The notes under the pieces were generated by a model that worked only from the letters and a program-made list of their open reading frames with translations, did not search any database and was not told the DNA's origin. Position numbers and translations under genes: made by a program. DNA of 64,000 nt from JAFMDF01 sp965277445 (lineage in GTDB: Bacteria > Bacteroidota > Bacteroidia > Chitinophagales > Saprospiraceae), in the NCBI GenBank assembly GCA_965277445.1, contig CBDICY010000013.1, forward strand, positions 3,410,001-3,474,000. Direction: 5' to 3'. Shown here one piece after another: positions 60,151 through 64,000 of the stretch. Within the stretch, counting starts at the first letter, position 1. Each line of letters starts with the position of its first letter.

Positions 60151-60179
60151 GTGGTAAGGAAACGCATATTCCTTACCAC
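60151..60179 (+). terminator. Terminator-like hairpin, module 2
   Basis: GTGGTAAGGA (60151-60160, extended by one A) and TCCTTACCAC (60170-60179) with AAAA before and TTTC after. Relative to the hairpin at 59709 the second base pair is changed from C-G to T-A on both arms, so pairing is preserved. Confidence 0.75.
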
Positions 60180-60309
60180 TTTCTATATGATTTATCAAAT
60201 CTACTTCAGATACTAGTCTTCTTCGGACATCGGGTACGTTATTTCAATAGTTTTAAAAAAAGTTAAATTGGAAAAATATTCAAATATTTTTTTAATTAAT
60301 TCAGGTATA

Positions 60310-60597
60310 TCAGAAAATGTGCACCGCTTTTTTTAAGATTTCCACCTCTAATTCTTTCTCTTTTAACTGCTTTTCTAACAAAGCTATTTTACGCTCAGAT
60401 TCACTCATTACGTTATTACCTTTGCCCGGAAAGGAATCTTCCTTATGTTTAGCATAAGTGCTGCGCCAATTATAAATTGTATTGACCGAAACCCCAAATC
60501 GTTCGGCGATAATTTTTACATTTTGACCCGTTTCTAAACTCAGAGATACTATCTCTAATTTTTCCGCTTTTGTGTAGCGTTTTTGTAATTTTGACAT
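60310..60597 (-). mobile_element. Solo IS3-family OrfA (transposase HTH subunit)
   Basis: A 95-aa protein with the OrfA fold of IS3 elements. The helix-turn-helix YTKAEKLEIVSLSLETGQNV and IAERFGVSVNTIYNWRSTYA is followed by a C-terminal leucine-zipper-like coiled coil (ESERKIALLEKQLKEKELEV) ending EILKKAVHIF. A complete IS3 element would have a large OrfB with the DDE catalytic core, reached by frameshift. None is seen: the sequence beyond 60310 quickly meets stops and 160 nt later meets the XRE remnant. No terminal inverted repeats were found. It is therefore an orphan fragment, or a stand-alone regulator derived from OrfA. It begins 10 nt after the stop of the upstream 49-aa ORF. Confidence 0.75.
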
Positions 60598-60607
60598 CGT
60601 ACTTTTT

Positions 60608-60757
60608 TTATGGTTGTAAGATAAGCTCTTTTAACCTTTCTACGTGTCCGATATATTGACTATCTCCATTATATACATTATTACAAAATGTATATAAAAG
60701 ACTTGATGCTAAAAGAATTATAAACCACCTATTATTATAACTAATTTCTCTTTTCAA
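60608..60757 (-). CDS. 49-aa one-helix membrane ORF next to Rhs tip
   Basis: A short frame starting TTG at 60757: a charged start (KREISYNNRW), one hydrophobic helix (FIILLASSLLYTF), then a polar tail (CNNVYNGDSQYIGHVERLKE). It begins 11 nt after the stop of the 54-aa membrane ORF, so it would be translated from the same mRNA. Family not recognised. The TTG start and small size make it uncertain, but its position in a tight chain after an Rhs C-terminal domain is suggestive of an immunity-type protein or a lipoprotein-like helper. Confidence 0.4.
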   Translation of the reverse strand: MKREISYNNRWFIILLASSLLYTFCNNVYNGDSQYIGHVERLKELILQP

Positions 60758-60768
60758 TATAATTTTAT

Positions 60769-60933
60769 TTACCACTTCCCAAGAAGCATTAATATACCTA
60801 TGATTATTATCAATATAGCTCCACCTAAAGTTCTTGTTGTACTGTAAACATTGGATACTTCTTTACGCTCTAAAGTATGAGAAGCTATATAAATACCTCC
60901 TCCAAGGAAAATCAAACCTAATAAAAAATTCAT
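60769..60933 (-). CDS. 54-aa two-helix membrane protein next to Rhs tip
   Basis: Frame from ATG at 60933 to TAA at 60769. It has two hydrophobic segments (NFLLGLIFLGGGIYIA and GGAILIIIIGILMLL) joined by SHTLERKEVSNVYSTTRTL, ending GKW. The start is only 4 nt after the stop of the Rhs C-terminal frame, so translational coupling is likely. I do not recognise the family. Very small integral membrane proteins placed right after a polymorphic-toxin C-terminus are often immunity proteins when the toxin acts on membranes. This is inference; no homology was tested. Confidence 0.6.
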   Translation of the reverse strand: MNFLLGLIFLGGGIYIASHTLERKEVSNVYSTTRTLGGAILIIIIGILMLLGKW

Positions 60934-60937
60934 TATT

Positions 60938-61765
60938 TTAGTTTTGAGTTTTTTTAATCTCTTCTTGAACTACTACCTTTGAAAGCTCATTTAAGATACT
61001 AACTTGTGTATTGAGGACATCCTCTGTCTTAACGAATTTTTCGCCATATTTTTTTGCATTTTTCAAGGCTTTTGTACCTTCGTCTAAATTTGCATTCTCT
61101 ATCATATTTTCTATTGGCTTTGGTAATACGGCAAACAATGCATCCGTTAGTACAGTTACTTGTGTATTATCGCTAACTTCTCCATTTCCAATAAGTTCAG
61201 ATGCTACAATAAGTCCGTCTCCTGTCAGTTGCATACCACCTCCGACAGCAGCAATCTCTAGTCCAACAGGGGGAGCAACGATAGCAGTTGCCAGTCCAAC
61301 TTTTTCTATTACATCTCCTGCACTCTTTATTGTCTCTCCAGCAGTCTTACTTCCAGTAGCAGCAGCTTGTACAACTTTATCTTGAGTATCTATAATTTGT
61401 CTACGATGATGACTAATGCTATTTGCATGAGCTTGATTATCTGGACCATTCCTTAATGTCTTATTATTTAAACCAATAAATTCTTTTACTTTATCAATTA
61501 CACTAAATTTCTGCAACCCATGTAAATCAATATTAGCGATAGGCTCATTCTCCGCATAATTATAAGTAGAAACCCAAGCAAACCTATCACTAATAGGGTC
61601 AACACCTGTAAAGCGAGCGATAGCGGGGTCGTACATTCTGAACCCATAATGATACCAATTCAGCCCAAAGTCGGTGTCAAGTTCTTTCCCATTATATAAA
61701 TACTTATTCTCAGGACTAGTAGCCGTCTGCTCTCATTCACCCTTCATAGCCAACCCAAATAAAAA
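60938..61765 (-). pseudogene. Rhs-repeat core C-terminal fragment with variable tip
   Basis: The reading frame contains the end of an Rhs core: ENKYLYNGKELDTDFGLNWYHYG, then FRMYDPAIARFTGVDPISDRF and YAENEPIANIDLHGLQ, the usual boundary to the variable C-terminal domain. Upstream, SFLFGLAMKGE matches the normal core segment PFGLAMKGE but is followed by an in-frame TGA at 61733-61735, where the family has Trp (TGG). The first ATG is 61636, giving 232 aa from there. After the boundary the tip (about 190 aa) has a hydrophobic, glycine-rich stretch (VGLATAIVAPPVGLEIAAVGGG). Upstream Rhs repeats are missing, so it is a detached tip. The protein could still be made, but would lack the shell. Two small membrane ORFs follow. 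Confidence 0.75.
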
Positions 61766-61881
61766 TGATTTCCCTCTAAACCAGCTCTGCCTGCCCAGTA
61801 CCTAAGGTAGGACTTACTTGCGTCTAATCTCTTTTCTCTCAATAAAATGGTCTCTACTCTCTACTCTCTACTCTCAAAATT
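61766..61881. repeat. Short CTCTACT repeat after the A2M gene
   Basis: The spacer carries about three steps of a 7-nt word (CTCTACT) near 61851-61874, plus an unrelated remnant. It is a short example of the 7-nt phasing seen elsewhere. Confidence 0.4.
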
Positions 61882-64000
61882 TTATAAACTACTCGGCTTC
61901 ACCACCTCAACCCACTCCCCAGGCTCCCGTGCCTGAATCGTATTATCATACATCGCCTCACAACTCACCGTCGGCAAATAATATCGTCCTTCATAAGCTG
62001 CATTCAATTGGATGGTATAAGTATGTTTAGCCTTACGATTTATATCAAAATAGCTATACACTCGGTCATCTCGAATGTCTTGGTATTCTGGTTTATTAGA
62101 ATCAGCAAACCGTTCTACATTGGTCATTCTAGTATTTAGAATTTCCCAACCAGAAGGAAAAATTTGGGTCAATGCCATTTCTTCGTAGCGAATGCCTTTC
62201 GTTCCTGGATTCGTAATGCTTACTTGAGCAACAAAATCAGTTCCTTGCGCTAGTCGGTTGACATCAATGGAATTCCCTTCATTATCCAAATACTTTACTT
62301 TCATCGTCAAGTTTTCTGCCTTTTCGGTTTGGTCACCAATTAGTGGTTGTCCTGTGGTAATTAAATTGACGTATAACACCCCATTACTATTATTCGTCAA
62401 ATTCACCGACTTATTAGGGTTTCTATCAACGGGCACATCTATACTCATGATTGGGGTGGTAGACCCTGCATTTACCGATGGTTGATTACCAATTTGATAG
62501 GCGAATTTGAATTGGTCACCTACCGCTGTATTCCCTACAAATTTCCCAATTGCTAATAAAGAATAAGCCACCGTTTGTGTGCCATGCCATTCACCAGAAC
62601 TTAATTGTTTAGATATATTTCGAGCAATATTACCTGCTCTATCCAAATCTTTCATCCCGACTAAAGTTTCTAAAATCATCGCCTCATCTCGCAATCCAGA
62701 GCCATAGGTATAACTTAATTCTCGATAAGCTTTTACCGCCGTTTTCAAAGACTTCACCAAAGCAGCAGCTACTTCTGGCTTGCCAATTTCAGCATAAGCC
62801 GCAGCCAGTCGCCATTTGGCTTGGTCAGAAACTTTACTATTTTCTCGAAGGCGATTCATAGCGCCAATTTCAGGCGCACCTGCTAAAGCTAAGGTATATA
62901 AACGATAAGCTTGGGTCAGTTCATTATCATAACGATTATCTCCATAATTCCAATTTTGGGCTTGTTTCTTTTGGTATCTTTTCCATTGAGAAAGCAAATT
63001 ACTAGGTAAAGAATAGCCTACTTTTTGGGCTTCTAGCATAAAATGTCCTGCATAATTAGTACCCCAAGTACTCGCATAATTATCGCCTGGCCAATAGCCA
63101 AATCCACCGTTGGAAGTCTGGAATCGTTTTAAGCGGTCAATCGTTGCGGTAATATTTCTAGCAATTTGATTCTTTTTAGCATCATCAACCTCCATTAATT
63201 TAGTCACAAATAATTGAGGGAAACCAGAAGACGTCGTTTGTTCAATACAACCATGTGGATAACGAATCAAATAATTTAAACGTTTGCCCAAATCAATCGG
63301 TGGAATATTCGATACTTCTAATAAACTTTCATTTGTTCCAGTAATACCGACTGCTTCAAAAGTGGTAGTCCAATTTTCGCCAGGTTGCAAGACTTTTTCA
63401 TCCACATTCGTTACAAATGGATTTGGATTTCTTACTTGAATTTCAATCTCTTGAGATGCATTTTCTCCTGCCCCCGTTGCTGTGATTTTGAACTTCGCCA
63501 CACCTACTCTATCCGCTACTTTAATATTAAAATTAACCAAGGCTTCTTCCGGTTTGGCAAAGGTTAAATTCTGGCTATTACCGCCAACTACATTTACCAA
63601 ACCACTTGTTTCTTCAATGGTCACTTTTACATTTTTAATCTTATTTTCCATCGCAAAAACCGTTACAGGCAAAGTCAATTCTTCGGTTGGACCTAATACT
63701 CTCGGTAAAGTCGCTAAAACCATTAAAGGCTTTCGAACCGCAGTCGTTTTTTCCGAACTTCCATAAGCCCCATTATTAGACGCCACCACCATTGTCCGCA
63801 CCGAACCAACATAATTAGGTACGGTAATTTCATGTTTAGCAGTACGTCCTTTTGCTAAGAAAAATGGACCTAAATGTTTGACGACTGGTTTGAACCGATT
63901 CGCTTGCTGATTGTCTTTACTTTTTCGTAATTCGGCATCTCCACCAATCGCTAATACTCGTTCTAATTCGCCACCATACGCCCCTAAAACATGGTCATAA
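61882..64000 (-). CDS. Bacterial alpha-2-macroglobulin (C-terminal part; 5' end outside window)
   Basis: The frame stays open to the window edge, so the real start lies beyond 64000; only about 705 residues are seen. The visible part has HEITVPNYVGSVRTMVVASNNGAYGS, the usual A2M macroglobulin-domain strand, then the thioester site HGCIEQTTS (Cys-Ile-Glu-Gln) followed by an alpha/alpha toroid (IDRLKRFQTSNGGFGYWPGD and GTNYAGHFMLEAQKVGY). The C-terminal receptor-binding-like domain is next (PSGWEILNTRMTN). Bacterial A2Ms are periplasmic or outer-membrane protease traps that protect the cell. A partner PBP1C gene is common but not visible here. A stop at 61882 ends it with EWVEVVKPSSL. Confidence 0.88.
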   Translation of the reverse strand, partial: YDHVLGAYGGELERVLAIGGDAELRKSKDNQQANRFKPVVKHLGPFFLAKGRTAKHEITVPNYVGSVRTMVVASNNGAYGSSEKTTAVRKPLMVLATLPRVLGPTEELTLPVTVFAMENKIKNVKVTIEETSGLVNVVGGNSQNLTFAKPEEALVNFNIKVADRVGVAKFKITATGAGENASQEIEIQVRNPNPFVTNVDEKVLQPGENWTTTFEAVGITGTNESLLEVSNIPPIDLGKRLNYLIRYPHGCIEQTTSSGFPQLFVTKLMEVDDAKKNQIARNITATIDRLKRFQTSNGGFGYWPGDNYASTWGTNYAGHFMLEAQKVGYSLPSNLLSQWKRYQKKQAQNWNYGDNRYDNELTQAYRLYTLALAGAPEIGAMNRLRENSKVSDQAKWRLAAAYAEIGKPEVAAALVKSLKTAVKAYRELSYTYGSGLRDEAMILETLVGMKDLDRAGNIARNISKQLSSGEWHGTQTVAYSLLAIGKFVGNTAVGDQFKFAYQIGNQPSVNAGSTTPIMSIDVPVDRNPNKSVNLTNNSNGVLYVNLITTGQPLIGDQTEKAENLTMKVKYLDNEGNSIDVNRLAQGTDFVAQVSITNPGTKGIRYEEMALTQIFPSGWEILNTRMTNVERFADSNKPEYQDIRDDRVYSYFDINRKAKHTYTIQLNAAYEGRYYLPTVSCEAMYDNTIQAREPGEWVEVVKPSSL

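Noticed and set aside
60310..60597. Complete IS3 element
   Set aside because: No OrfB, DDE motif or terminal inverted repeats within reach.

Overview
The window reads as chromosomal DNA of a gliding-type Bacteroidota, most likely a Saprospiria/Saprospiraceae-like bacterium. The phylum is supported by AT-rich DNA, promoters of the TTTG...TAnnTTTG type, absence of Shine-Dalgarno sequences, four type IX secretion (T9SS) type-B cargo proteins ending in the 'FSPNGDGxND...' gliding-motility C-terminal domain, a PorP/SprF protein, and SprB-type repeats. The family assignment is inference from giant SprB-like adhesins and the Leptospira-type citramalate synthase. No rRNA, tRNA or CRISPR array was recognised by eye.

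Layout. 1-5.6 kb: di-haem cytochrome c peroxidase lipoprotein, VOC protein, HMG-CoA lyase, MMPL/RND exporter. 5.7-9.6 kb: leuC, leuD and a Leptospira-type (R)-citramalate synthase, an apparent threonine-independent isoleucine-precursor cluster with no leuB in view. 9.9-15.4 kb: STAS protein, ClpC, then infC-rpmI-rplT. 15.4-18.1 kb: a secreted protein behind a long untranslated leader with a sigma-54-like site. 18.2-19.6 kb: rpsF-rpsR-rplI on the minus strand with a textbook Bacteroidota promoter. 19.6-22.2 kb: acyl-CoA ligase and an M50-like protease/TPR fusion. 22.4-26.2 kb: tricorn-like S41 protease, then a candidate small RNA. 26.5-38.9 kb: small proteins, two T9SS type-B cargo proteins, an outer-membrane barrel, S9 peptidase, CBM9-like protein, cytochrome c, MFS transporter, LytTR regulator. 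39.1-59.0 kb: a minus-strand T9SS adhesin module (3731-aa adhesin, PorP/SprF, OmpA/TPR/PD40 protein, 1253-aa SprB-repeat protein). 59.1-61.8 kb: an accessory patch of repeated hairpin elements, gene remnants, a solo IS3 OrfA, an Rhs C-terminal fragment and two very small membrane ORFs. 61.9-64.0 kb: the C-terminal part of an alpha-2-macroglobulin that runs off the window.

The most unusual signals are non-coding. (1) Three 52-nt double-hairpin elements at 59.5-59.9 kb have fixed geometry and compensatory base-pair changes. (2) Many intergenic spacers are built of 7-nt-phased words, several followed by their inverted complements. (3) A compact promoter-hairpin-terminator unit lies at 26.08-26.16 kb. 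(4) The Rhs tip is followed 4 bp and then 11 bp later by two tiny membrane-protein ORFs that could be an effector/immunity cassette. All function statements come from motifs and length read by eye; no database search was run.
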